A stretch of DNA of 64,000 nt. Source: Teratosphaeria epicoccoides (taxonomy: Eukaryota; Ascomycota; Dothideomycetes; Mycosphaerellales; Teratosphaeriaceae). Position 1 is the first letter of the stretch. Each line of letters starts with the position of its first letter. Both the position numbers and the translations under genes were made by a program. Of this stretch, positions 21,701 to 30,605 are shown piece after piece. The notes beneath the pieces were generated by a model that worked only from the letters and a program-made list of their open reading frames with translations, was not told the origin of the DNA and ran no database searches. The DNA lies in NCBI GenBank assembly GCA_021401465.1, contig JADDMT010000097.1, forward strand, positions 1 through 64,000, given 5' to 3'.

Positions 21701-22375
21701 GCACTTCTGCGCAAATCGCGTGCTGTAATGGTAGTGGCAATAGACTGAGCCCTCGTGCTCATAATAGCTGTCCTGGGCTCCAAACACCGTCGGACATACT
21801 GAACAGGTGAAGTGCTCAATATGGTACTTTCGATCGAGAGCTGTGATGTATGAGCCGCGAAGCGCACCACCACAGGCATAGCAGAGAAGGTCGAGTCGCC
21901 TGAAATAGTCCGTCTCGCAGAGGGGATATTGGTTCGGTGGTTGATCGGGTACAGGAAAGAACTTTGACGCCACGATCTTATCGCAATCCTACATTCATAA
22001 AGTCAGCTATACACCAGATGGGCGGTCGGTGCGAGTGAGCCGTACATTGCACGTGAAGCACTCCAAGTGATATGTATCGCCCAGAGCCCTCACGAATTGT
22101 CCCGTAAGGTGCTGTCTGCACTTCCCACACATCCTTTGGGGCGCACTAGGTCGCCTGGTGCCATTTGGTCTACCCTTGTCCCGCCCTTCTTGCCCATCAC
22201 CGTGTCCGCCGCGCTCCCGCTCCGGTCGCGCTGACGAAGGCGCGCCTTGGTCCATATTTCGATGTGGTGGATTCGACGGCCCGACCGCTTGGGATGAGTG
22301 ATCACGTGGCGCGTGCTCGTGGTCATTGTAGAAGGTGCCATTCACCCGATCCTGTGCCCGCCTTTCCCCCGCCAT
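18702..22375 (-). CDS. LIM-domain Rho GTPase-activating protein (Rga1-like)
   Basis: Three exons on the minus strand, 22375-22046, 21988-19175 and 19118-18702, with introns of 57 and 56 bp (GT-AG) in consistent phase, encode 1186 residues. LIM1 spans the first splice: CGKC, then YHLECFTCN-DCDK, then PLCETDY. LIM2 begins LLCYACGG, a third zinc module begins CCGCDKAIL and ends HWHPEC, and a fourth begins CAVCDKAVEDKC. The RhoGAP domain covers about residues 840-1050, with the arginine finger in GVFRKNG (near residue 888) and FLRELPDPLL. The last splice restores NESMCE-VPEDLALIL. Such proteins switch off Cdc42/Rho1 to control polarity and septation. A strong hairpin lies directly before the start codon. 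Confidence 0.92.
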
Positions 22376-23334
22376 ACCGTGAGGGTACCGCGCACCCTCA
22401 CGGCTGCTCTATCAGTGCTGGTGTCCTGCGGTCCAGAAGTTGCGCGTGCAGGTGCAAGCAACCTTGGGGTATGGTCGACAACACTCCAACGCGGTCTTGT
22501 GCGCGCGATCACAATGGCCACGATGTATCTGCCGGATATCTGCACGGTCGCAGAGCCACCATCGAGTCCCTGGACGCTCCTAATGTCGTCCTGTCATCCA
22601 CAGAGCCCTTGCCCTGCAGTTGCAACCTGCATCCGAACAAACCACGATCCGCAGGCCAGAGCCCTAGTGCCGAGTGCCACCAGCCACCTTCCTGATCACT
22701 GCAATGCCCGTCTTCGCGCTCACGGAGTCATGCGTAATTCCTTGTCACCCTCTGGACCGCCACTAACGTGTTTGGCACACGAGTAGCGAGCTTGAGACGG
22801 GGGTGGGCGTAGGTCCTTGGCTTGACCGATGCGGCGATGCAGCGCGCAAGCTCTTCTCGTGGCAGCAACGGGGTCCAATCGGCTTAGTCTTTAACCTGTA
22901 TCAATCAAAACCGCAATATGCTTCTCCTTTCCCGGGCCGAAATGCTCGACAGTCCGGTCGTGGTCAACAGTGTTGCTCTCGCATGCGTGAGGATAATAAG
23001 CTCAAGATGGTATCTCGGCATTCTTCAGGCTCGGTACTCTATTCTAGGAGGCAGATCATGTGGCCTCAGGCAGCGACGTCAATCGCATTAACTACCTCGC
23101 AAAGTCCCTTTTCAAGCACTGCGGGAGAGCTTTTTCACACACCGACAAACAATTTCCCTATTCGCAGCTCTTTCGTGGCCCACAGCGCGCTGCGCACAAA
23201 AAGAACACGTGACGTCGCTCCCAAAGCAGCCTTGAATCCTTTGAGCGTTCCTGCATCCTTGGATCCACCTCAAAGCTCCGACACCACTGGCACCGCAGCT
23301 CCACTCACGCGACCTCCCGTCCTCCACCGCCCAA
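22376..23334. promoter_or_regulatory. divergent intergenic region between LIM-RhoGAP and RPB4
   Basis: The 959 bp between the two start codons contain both promoters, as the genes point away from each other. The RhoGAP end carries a 10-bp inverted repeat listed separately. No supported gene lies inside. Confidence 0.5.
22377..22403 (-). promoter_or_regulatory. 10-bp stem hairpin one base upstream of the LIM-RhoGAP ATG
   Basis: CCGTGAGGGT at 22377-22386 is the perfect reverse complement of 22394-22403, with a 7-base loop. In the minus-strand transcript the stem would end one base before the AUG at 22375. A GC-rich stem at that position would be expected to hinder scanning or start-codon access; a protein-binding palindrome in DNA is the alternative. 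Confidence 0.5.
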
Positions 23335-23852
23335 ATGGCCGGTCCGAACACGACCACCATCCCTCAGTCCCTCTCGCGTAAACGCCCACCGCCTTCCGGT
23401 GACGAAGAAGCCGGCACGATCCTCAAACTCGGCGAATTCGAAAACGTGCCCTGCCTCTCCGTCGCCGAGACCAACGCGCTCCTCGAGAACATCAAATCGT
23501 CGCGCGAGAACCACGAGGCCATGAGCACAGATGTCTACGTCAAGACGCGGGACTATGTCAAGACGTTTGCGCGGTTCCAGGATCAGCAGGCGGTCATGAG
23601 TGTGGACAAGCGGCTGGAGGATTTGATCACGCAGGGGAAAATTGTGCCGTTTGAAAAGGCGCAGCTGGGCGAGTAGACGTTTAATGCGCCACGCGGTATG
23701 TGGTTCCCAGGCTAACACGGGACATAGCGACGCTGTGCTGCGACTCTGCCGATGAGGCTACCACGCTCATTCCCTCTCTAGAGGGCAAGCTGAGCAATGA
23801 CGAGCTGCAGGAGGTGCTGGACGACATTGCGAAGTACCGCGACTTTGTTTGA
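23335..23852 (+). CDS. RPB4: RNA polymerase II subunit RPB4
   Basis: Exon 1 is 23335-23668 and exon 2 is 23728-23852, together 152 residues, the usual size for a filamentous fungal RPB4. Exon 1 contains LKLGEFENVPCLSVAETNALL and KTRDYVKTFARF and ends at EKAQL. Exon 2 gives TLCCDSADEATTLIPSLEGKL and ends YRDFV. The only join that keeps this frame uses a GC donor (GGCGAGT, intron starting at 23669) and the AG at 23726-23727, a 59-bp GC-AG intron with Ala at the junction. Reading through would stop at once in TAG. RPB4 pairs with RPB7 to form the polymerase stalk, with roles in initiation and mRNA fate. Confidence 0.9.
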
Positions 23853-24599
23853 GCGGCCGCGTGAGGTCTTTGGATCGTATAGACTGTCACTTGTTCTTAG
23901 CGAAGGCGTTGGGTGGCCAAGGATTTCGAAAAATGACGAGACTAAGCGACTATCAAGAATGAGGCGCGCAGTTCAAGCGTTTCCAAACAGAAATGGACCG
24001 CCATTTTCATGTCCTTATCATGCTCATTACAGTCTCACGTGTACTGCACCCCCCGAGGTCGTTGTCTGCTCGATCCGCAGCTAAGACAGTTGCGGCCTAG
24101 CAGCCGTCAAAGCTTCTTCGCCGCTCCCTCGTTGATGGATGAATGACTGTAAAGCTTCCTCCTCGAGACCATGAAAGCGCGCTGTTCAATGTGGGCCTTG
24201 AGTTTCGAGCTCCGCTCACGCCGTATTGCTGCCTATTTAGCAATAACTATGCACTATGCTACAACAGAAGCCAGCACGCTTTTGTAACTTTCTGACCAAG
24301 CGTCTCCCATCTGACCACTGGTCGTACATGCTTTCTTCGTCCCCTCCAATCTGTGGCTCATCCTCATCAGAATCAAGCTGGATACATCTGATGTGCCATT
24401 AGGAAAGCCTGATGTCCGAAGGCCGCACCAAAAACACGAGTCCCGGCACTAGCATATTTTTAACAAAACTCCACCAGCGCCTCGCTTACCATAATGTCGT
24501 GAATCACATAAGAAACTTGCAGTCTTGCTTCGCTCGCCCCTCAGGATGTACAACGAATGATGTGCAATCTAGATGAATATTTTAAAATTGGCGTGCCGA
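23853..24599. other. convergent intergenic region
   Basis: About 750 bp between the 3' ends of RPB4 (plus) and the RIM15-type kinase (minus). It should hold both terminators and 3' UTRs. No gene or repeat was recognised. Confidence 0.45.
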
Positions 24600-27500
24600 T
24601 TATTCGGTCACGCAGTGTGGCGGCTTTGGCGTTGGATCTGGGTCCAACACAGCCGTATGCTGGGGCTTAGGCGTCGCACCAGGATCCGCTTTCGGGCTCA
24701 CCGCTCTGTCCATTTGAATCGTCTCAATGTGGTCGCCAGGCTTCGGCGGAAATAAAACAGGCGGCGTCAGATGGCCGCTCGCCTGCAGCTCAGCTGGGTC
24801 TTCCTTGATCGGCTCATTCGCAGGCTTTTCGCTTTCGCTCCTTTGCGCAGTCTGTATGGCGACGATGTCCTCAATAGAAATGACGCTGCCCTGACTGTTG
24901 GTCCGCATCATTTCTGTTCCCAGCTTAGATTGACGCTTGGCAGGTCTCTGTAGCGAACGATGGCGTGCTGCAATGTTGCCCAGCTCCTCGTCTTCATCGT
25001 CGCCCGACTCGGCAGCAGACTCGTGACGACCTCTTTCCAACGATCGCCGCTTGGCTTGCATAGCTTCGATCGATGGTTGCTTGCGCGGGACTAGTGGTGA
25101 CGGGGTCTCAAGCTGGCCAGGCGCAGAGGTCTCGTGCAGAAGTTGAGGTGGTGCTGCATTTGGAAGGGGCTTAGCATCCGGTCCTGGGCTTGCACTGATA
25201 TTGTGTGATACGCCTAAGCCACTGAAATTACGCTCCAGGCCAGCAATATCTGCCGTCTCCCATTCTTTCGTCGCCCGTCTACTGATCAGCAAGTTTGGTA
25301 TGCTTTCGAAATGGCCGTCAGCTTCGCCAAATGAGCTAGACCCGACGGATTCTCCTCTGCTGGAACCCTTGTAGCTACTGCACATCGCGTGGCCAAAGCC
25401 ACCAAATCCTGACGAAGTCGTAGTTGTGGGGCTGTCGTCCCTTGGCAACGACTCCTGCCTTAAGCTAGACGGAGGGATGGCTGGGATGTTCTGCGGCGGC
25501 GTTGGTTTCCAGCCCTCTGGCGCAGGTTTCCACTGACACAAGCGCCCCATGACATCTTCCAGTTTCTCTTTCGTAGCAGGCTTCTCCACAAGCGCGTCGA
25601 AATGATGCGGCGCCTGGAGCTCTTTCAGGTATCCTGTCACAGCCACAATCGGAGTGTGTGAGTTTGGATTCCTCGTTTCACGAATCATGCGGGCGACATC
25701 TGCGCCATTGACATGCGGCAGCTTATACTCCATCATAATAATGTCGAATTTGACTTCGCTCATGGCATAGCGCATGGCTTCTGCACCATTCGTGACGGCG
25801 ATCGTGCGGCACCGTAGCTTCTCTAGCTGGCGCTCCATGACGAGACGTGAGACGGGGTGATCTTCGCACACGAGAACGTCCAGCGTGCGAAAGGCCGGAC
25901 CGTCGTTGAGGCTGACCTGTGATAGCCGTCGCGAGCTTTGGCGGCGCCTTTGCACGCGCAACAGTGCCTTCTGTCTCGTTTCTTCGTTGTCCGAGGACGA
26001 GGGCGAAATGTCAAAGACTCCACTCCTGCGCCTGTAATGTGCCGGATTCAGGTCAGGCACAAGGTCACCTTCTTGAGATCCGACCGTATGAGATCGCTGC
26101 CGCGGAGAAGAAATGCTATGGATACTCTGGTTGCTGCTGTGCCTGGACTGCTCGCCACCAGAATTGTTGACGGGTTGTGGCGGCTGTATCGAGCCTCCTT
26201 TGATACCTTTGACCGGCGACGGCGCCGCAGACTGCGCTTTTAAATTGATAGGCAATCGAGGGGCTTGCTCGAAGAAGTTGCCAGGTTGGAGGTTTGCCGG
26301 ATTGCTGTTGGTGTGGGACAGGCTCGACGATCCACTTGAGGTCTTGCGACGCTCATGATTTTGTCCTGCGCTGAAAGACACCAGCAATGGCGAAGATGGC
26401 TGTGAGCCTCGGCTTGGCGAGCTTTGGTGGCTAACTACAGAGGGAGACTGCGCTCTATTGGCACCCTTGCTGGTCGAGAGGGTACGCTTCAGAGGCATCG
26501 GCAAAATCGGACTGGATTCCAGCGAAGGTGCAGGAGACGACGGGACAACAGCTGAAGGAGGTGCGCCATGTCCACTGGCAGTCTTGGTTTGAGCTTGCAT
26601 CGCATCCGAGCGCAGCTTCTGGATGACGTCCTTGTTGGCCTTCTCCAGCACAGGTAGATTCTTGTACTGGAAGCTGCCAAAGTCATCTTCTTTGCCTGCT
26701 GGCTCACTGAGTCGGCGTGACCGGCCGTCGCGTACGTGTGGCGGAATATGGAGCGGCATTAGGTTACGCTTAACAGCATTGTTAAAGCTTGTCCGCACGC
26801 GTGACAGCGCATCGTGTGGTCGATCTGGGTAGTCGGCGCCTGGTGTCTGTGCCGGTGACGACTGCTCTTCCTGGAACTCGGGCGCAAACGTCTGCATTGT
26901 GGCACCGCGCGCGTCGAAATACTCCGTGTCTTCCGGGTTCTCGCTCGCGGGAATGAATGACGCTTCATCCTCACGCAATGAGCCCCAGTTGATGTCGGCG
27001 AACCACGGATGAGCCTTGATCTCTTCGCCACCGTCAGCGTATTTCTTTGCCTGGTTCGCGCCAAGTCTGTCCGCGGGATTCGAGCACATGAGTTTGTTCA
27101 TCAGGTCTTTGGCTTCTTCTGACACGTCGTCTTCCTCTGGGTCCGGCCATTGTATCTTGCGGTCCAAAATGTTCTGAAACACCTCCTCAGGAGTGTCCGC
27201 GTTGAATGGAGGTCGGCCGTACAGACATTCGAATAGAATGCAACCCACTGACCACCAGTCGCTCTTCTCATCTTGTCCCGCGCCGTTGATTGTTTCTGGA
27301 GCTAAGTAATCAGGCGTGCCGACGAAGCGTCTGTTGCTGTCCTCGGGATCAAAGAGTGCCAACATCGGTGGCGGCATCTGTCCTCCTGGAGGTGATGTAT
27401 CGACGCGTGGCTGACTCTGATTGCTCGGCACGTGATGCAGGCCATACGGATCTGGCGACTCCGTGGATTCCTCAATGTCTGTCTCTTCCTCTATGGGCGT

Positions 27501-30500
27501 TCTTCCTTCCGCGACCGAAACCCTTCGGAACATATTATCGAGGGCCTCACTGTCGCCGCTGTTGCTACGGTGGGTTGAGGCGCGCCTCGATTGCTCACGG
27601 GAAGTGTCTCGAGTCAGACTGAAGTAGGAAGGCTGGGCGAGATCGTGGAGCGCTGGTGTCATGGCCGGTGTTTGGGCCGGAGAGTGATGTCCTTGAAGGT
27701 CAAATGATGTCGAACGTGACGAAGTGATGGAAGGTGGTCTGCGAAATGGCCCAGACTTGAGCAGATCCGGCGGCGCATCACCAGGCTTTGCATTCATCGC
27801 GCGCTCTTGACGACCAATAAGACCCATTCGAGACAGGCCAAAGTCTGTGAGCTTGAGATGACCTTTCGCATCGATGAGCAGATTGTCTGGCTTCAAGTCA
27901 CGATGGATGATCTGCCGGCTGTGCAGATGCTGCACACACAAGACCACTTCGCCAAGGTATTTCTTCGTCCAGTCTTCCGGTAACGCGCCCAGTACTTTAA
28001 TCAGCGACGCGCAATCGCCTCCATTCAGGTACTCCATGACAAGGTACAGGTAATTGTTGTTCGCAAATGTCCAATACAGCTTCGCGACAAAATCACTCTC
28101 GCCTTGCCACATCATGATCGCACGTTCAGCTTTGACGTTTGTAACCTGATTCTTGGCCACCATGTCTGCCTTCTTCAAGACCTTAATGGCATAGTAATCA
28201 CCAGTGGACCGCTTCTTGGCCAGATACACACTGCCAAACGCGCCCTTACTGATCGGCTTGATGATATCAAAGTCTTTGATACTCGTCTGGAGCGCACGAG
28301 GCTGCGGATTGCTGACCACGGCACTGAGACGAGGTGAAGCCGGCGCACCCAACGCACTTGCCAAAGCGTTCGAGGACTGCCGACGATGGTGATGATGGTG
28401 CTGCGCTCGAATGATGGGCGAGGTGTAGTCGCTGTTAGACAGCGTGGGAGAGGTGATTGGGGAAGGCATGCTATCTGCGCCGCTCAGCCTCGGCTTTGCG
28501 GTCCGCAGCGGAGACGATGGTCCTGTCGACGCTCGCGCTGGCGATTGATGGCGAGTTTGAGATGCGAGACTTGGCAAGACCAGACTTTGACGTTTGCGAT
28601 CTCGAGACTGGCGACTTGCCATCCGGCTGAGAGAAGGTTCGCCAGCAGGAGAGTCAGACCGATAATGCTTGCCATTTCCTGAATGAGTTGATGATCGCAT
28701 ACTAGTGTCACTCTCGGCGCCCGTGTCACTCTCCACAGCAAGTGATCCACGTTTGTGGAGGATGAACGACTCTGAAAGTCCCACGTATGACTTTGGAGTA
28801 GTAGCTCCACCGTGAGGGCTGCTCGCACGTGAAGAGTCCGCAGATGAGGTCCGGTGATTGACAGCAGGGTCAGAAGCATTGCGCAGAGCCATAGCCATAG
28901 CAGTAGGACTACCGGTCCACCGTTTTGTGTCTGGCGGGGCGACGTGCTCTGGCTGATGAGGTACAGGTGTCTCCTCTATGTCATCTTGTGTCCCTTTCTG
29001 TTGCTGCTCATCCGGTGTCCCGTGATTGCTATCCTCGCTGGAGTCACTTAGGTCTCCAGCGGCGATACGTCGCGCCTTTTCGACCGCGGCTTCAATGCAT
29101 TCCTGCACGAGAAACTCATATTCGACTCTTATGCGCTCAGAATACTCAAGGATGCGCCGGTGTCGAAAGACGGCTTCCACCTTCGATTTGGCAAGCTGAG
29201 AGCTCTCATCGCACAGCAAAGACAAGCCTCGCTCATTCTCAAGTGAGCCAGCACTCGGTGACTGCCATTGCAGGACTTGCTGTATCCGACTCTCAGACTG
29301 CGGCGACTGGGTCCTGAACTCGCCCGGAGCATAAACCTTAGTATCCTTGATGGCAGGTGTGCTGATCTCGATGGCAGTATCGCAGAGGTCAAGGACTAAT
29401 TCTACTATCCGTGCCAACGGCCGTCGGACAGCAAAGGAGCGCGCACGTCGATGTGTGATGCCGCCAGCCGATGATTCGCGCGATCGGGAAGGCATGCTGG
29501 CCGGAGATGATCGTCCAGAAGACGGGCTAGAGGTGGGCAACGAAATAGGTCCTATCGAATATCCCTTGTATTCTGCCTTGGGTATTGGCACAGGCGCATC
29601 AGACTCGCTTGGAGTAATTTTAGCCAGCCTAGCTTGTTCTTCCAGAGAATCGAGGACTTTCACAAGATTCTTGCGCTGCTCATTCAAGGCCTCGTGGGCT
29701 AGCTGCACCTGCATTTCGGCCGTATGCTCCTGAAAGCACAACTCCGTATGTCTCTCGAACCACCATGGCGTGATCTGCCGCTCACATATGCGACAGAGCA
29801 CGGGCATAGGTGGCGGATGGGCTTGTGGATCTTGCTGGCCCTCTTCAGTCAATTGTGTGAGATAATCAGCAAGCATCTCGGCGCCTACGCCAAGGGACTC
29901 TATGAGGACGTCTGGAAGGTCAATGGTGATTTCCCTCGAGACTGCCGGCTTGACCATCCACATCGTATGGCTCTCTTCGCCGGTGGTACGATCGTAGACC
30001 ATGATGCCTTGCGCTTCCAGTTCTGTGGCTCCCGTCGATGCTTCTTTGGTGTCTGGCAGCTGCGTGGGCGGCTCGTCCAAGCTGGTCGGGCTTGCTCCCA
30101 CGCTCATCTTGCAAACCTGGCTGGGCTGAAGGGCTGCGTCTGAAGCCGACATCATGTCGGTACCTGGCTTCAACTCCACTGGAGTCTGTTCTTCGGTCGA
30201 ATCAGGATCTCCAGCTCTCAATGAAGTACCTACGGGCAAGGAGAATCGGACGATGTGACTCTTGGAGTCGTCCTTGCGCATACGGGCCACGCATTCCGCA
30301 AAGGCATTCTGATTGTCGACTAGAACTCCGCCCATGTGCTTGCCTATGATATCGCTAGGCTCCCCGCCGGTCAGGTTCTGCCACGACGGACTAACCCAGC
30401 GTACTTTGTTCTCCAGATCCAATTCCATGATCGCGCTGACGGACTGCTCGGCAGCCCGCTTCAGGTCCTCCCTCTCCTCTCGGATGTCCATGCTGATGGT

Positions 30501-30605
30501 CCTCTCCATATGCGCGCGTGACGTACCATCTGGACCTGCTCCTCCTCGCAATGCCACTACCGCCGGCGGGGCCAAGGTGGCCTGTTGGGGCGCCTCATCG
30601 GCCAT
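24600..30605 (-). CDS. RIM15: RIM15-type PAS / AGC kinase / receiver protein
   Basis: An uninterrupted frame of 2001 residues from an ATG at 30605. A PAS-like domain lies near residues 50-130 (ELDLENKVRWVSPSWQNLTG), and a zinc-binding CRIC...HTELC motif near 270-287. The AGC kinase domain begins near residue 775 (ISKGAFGSVYLAKK), has HRDLKPDN near 900 and DFGLSR, then a long insert of about 170 residues before VGTPDYLAPE, and ends near 1180. A receiver-like domain at about 1570-1690 has CEDHP and a Lys in VEKP. The usual phospho-acceptor Asp is Glu in MMEYKLP (near 1624). RIM15 kinases integrate nutrient signals (TORC1, PKA) to start quiescence via Igo/endosulfine. Ser/Pro-rich disordered segments separate the domains. 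Confidence 0.95.
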   Translation of the reverse strand: MADEAPQQATLAPPAVVALRGGAGPDGTSRAHMERTISMDIREEREDLKRAAEQSVSAIMELDLENKVRWVSPSWQNLTGGEPSDIIGKHMGGVLVDNQNAFAECVARMRKDDSKSHIVRFSLPVGTSLRAGDPDSTEEQTPVELKPGTDMMSASDAALQPSQVCKMSVGASPTSLDEPPTQLPDTKEASTGATELEAQGIMVYDRTTGEESHTMWMVKPAVSREITIDLPDVLIESLGVGAEMLADYLTQLTEEGQQDPQAHPPPMPVLCRICERQITPWWFERHTELCFQEHTAEMQVQLAHEALNEQRKNLVKVLDSLEEQARLAKITPSESDAPVPIPKAEYKGYSIGPISLPTSSPSSGRSSPASMPSRSRESSAGGITHRRARSFAVRRPLARIVELVLDLCDTAIEISTPAIKDTKVYAPGEFRTQSPQSESRIQQVLQWQSPSAGSLENERGLSLLCDESSQLAKSKVEAVFRHRRILEYSERIRVEYEFLVQECIEAAVEKARRIAAGDLSDSSEDSNHGTPDEQQQKGTQDDIEETPVPHQPEHVAPPDTKRWTGSPTAMAMALRNASDPAVNHRTSSADSSRASSPHGGATTPKSYVGLSESFILHKRGSLAVESDTGAESDTSMRSSTHSGNGKHYRSDSPAGEPSLSRMASRQSRDRKRQSLVLPSLASQTRHQSPARASTGPSSPLRTAKPRLSGADSMPSPITSPTLSNSDYTSPIIRAQHHHHHRRQSSNALASALGAPASPRLSAVVSNPQPRALQTSIKDFDIIKPISKGAFGSVYLAKKRSTGDYYAIKVLKKADMVAKNQVTNVKAERAIMMWQGESDFVAKLYWTFANNNYLYLVMEYLNGGDCASLIKVLGALPEDWTKKYLGEVVLCVQHLHSRQIIHRDLKPDNLLIDAKGHLKLTDFGLSRMGLIGRQERAMNAKPGDAPPDLLKSGPFRRPPSITSSRSTSFDLQGHHSPAQTPAMTPALHDLAQPSYFSLTRDTSREQSRRASTHRSNSGDSEALDNMFRRVSVAEGRTPIEEETDIEESTESPDPYGLHHVPSNQSQPRVDTSPPGGQMPPPMLALFDPEDSNRRFVGTPDYLAPETINGAGQDEKSDWWSVGCILFECLYGRPPFNADTPEEVFQNILDRKIQWPDPEEDDVSEEAKDLMNKLMCSNPADRLGANQAKKYADGGEEIKAHPWFADINWGSLREDEASFIPASENPEDTEYFDARGATMQTFAPEFQEEQSSPAQTPGADYPDRPHDALSRVRTSFNNAVKRNLMPLHIPPHVRDGRSRRLSEPAGKEDDFGSFQYKNLPVLEKANKDVIQKLRSDAMQAQTKTASGHGAPPSAVVPSSPAPSLESSPILPMPLKRTLSTSKGANRAQSPSVVSHQSSPSRGSQPSSPLLVSFSAGQNHERRKTSSGSSSLSHTNSNPANLQPGNFFEQAPRLPINLKAQSAAPSPVKGIKGGSIQPPQPVNNSGGEQSRHSSNQSIHSISSPRQRSHTVGSQEGDLVPDLNPAHYRRRSGVFDISPSSSDNEETRQKALLRVQRRRQSSRRLSQVSLNDGPAFRTLDVLVCEDHPVSRLVMERQLEKLRCRTIAVTNGAEAMRYAMSEVKFDIIMMEYKLPHVNGADVARMIRETRNPNSHTPIVAVTGYLKELQAPHHFDALVEKPATKEKLEDVMGRLCQWKPAPEGWKPTPPQNIPAIPPSSLRQESLPRDDSPTTTTSSGFGGFGHAMCSSYKGSSRGESVGSSSFGEADGHFESIPNLLISRRATKEWETADIAGLERNFSGLGVSHNISASPGPDAKPLPNAAPPQLLHETSAPGQLETPSPLVPRKQPSIEAMQAKRRSLERGRHESAAESGDDEDEELGNIAARHRSLQRPAKRQSKLGTEMMRTNSQGSVISIEDIVAIQTAQRSESEKPANEPIKEDPAELQASGHLTPPVLFPPKPGDHIETIQMDRAVSPKADPGATPKPQHTAVLDPDPTPKPPHCVTE

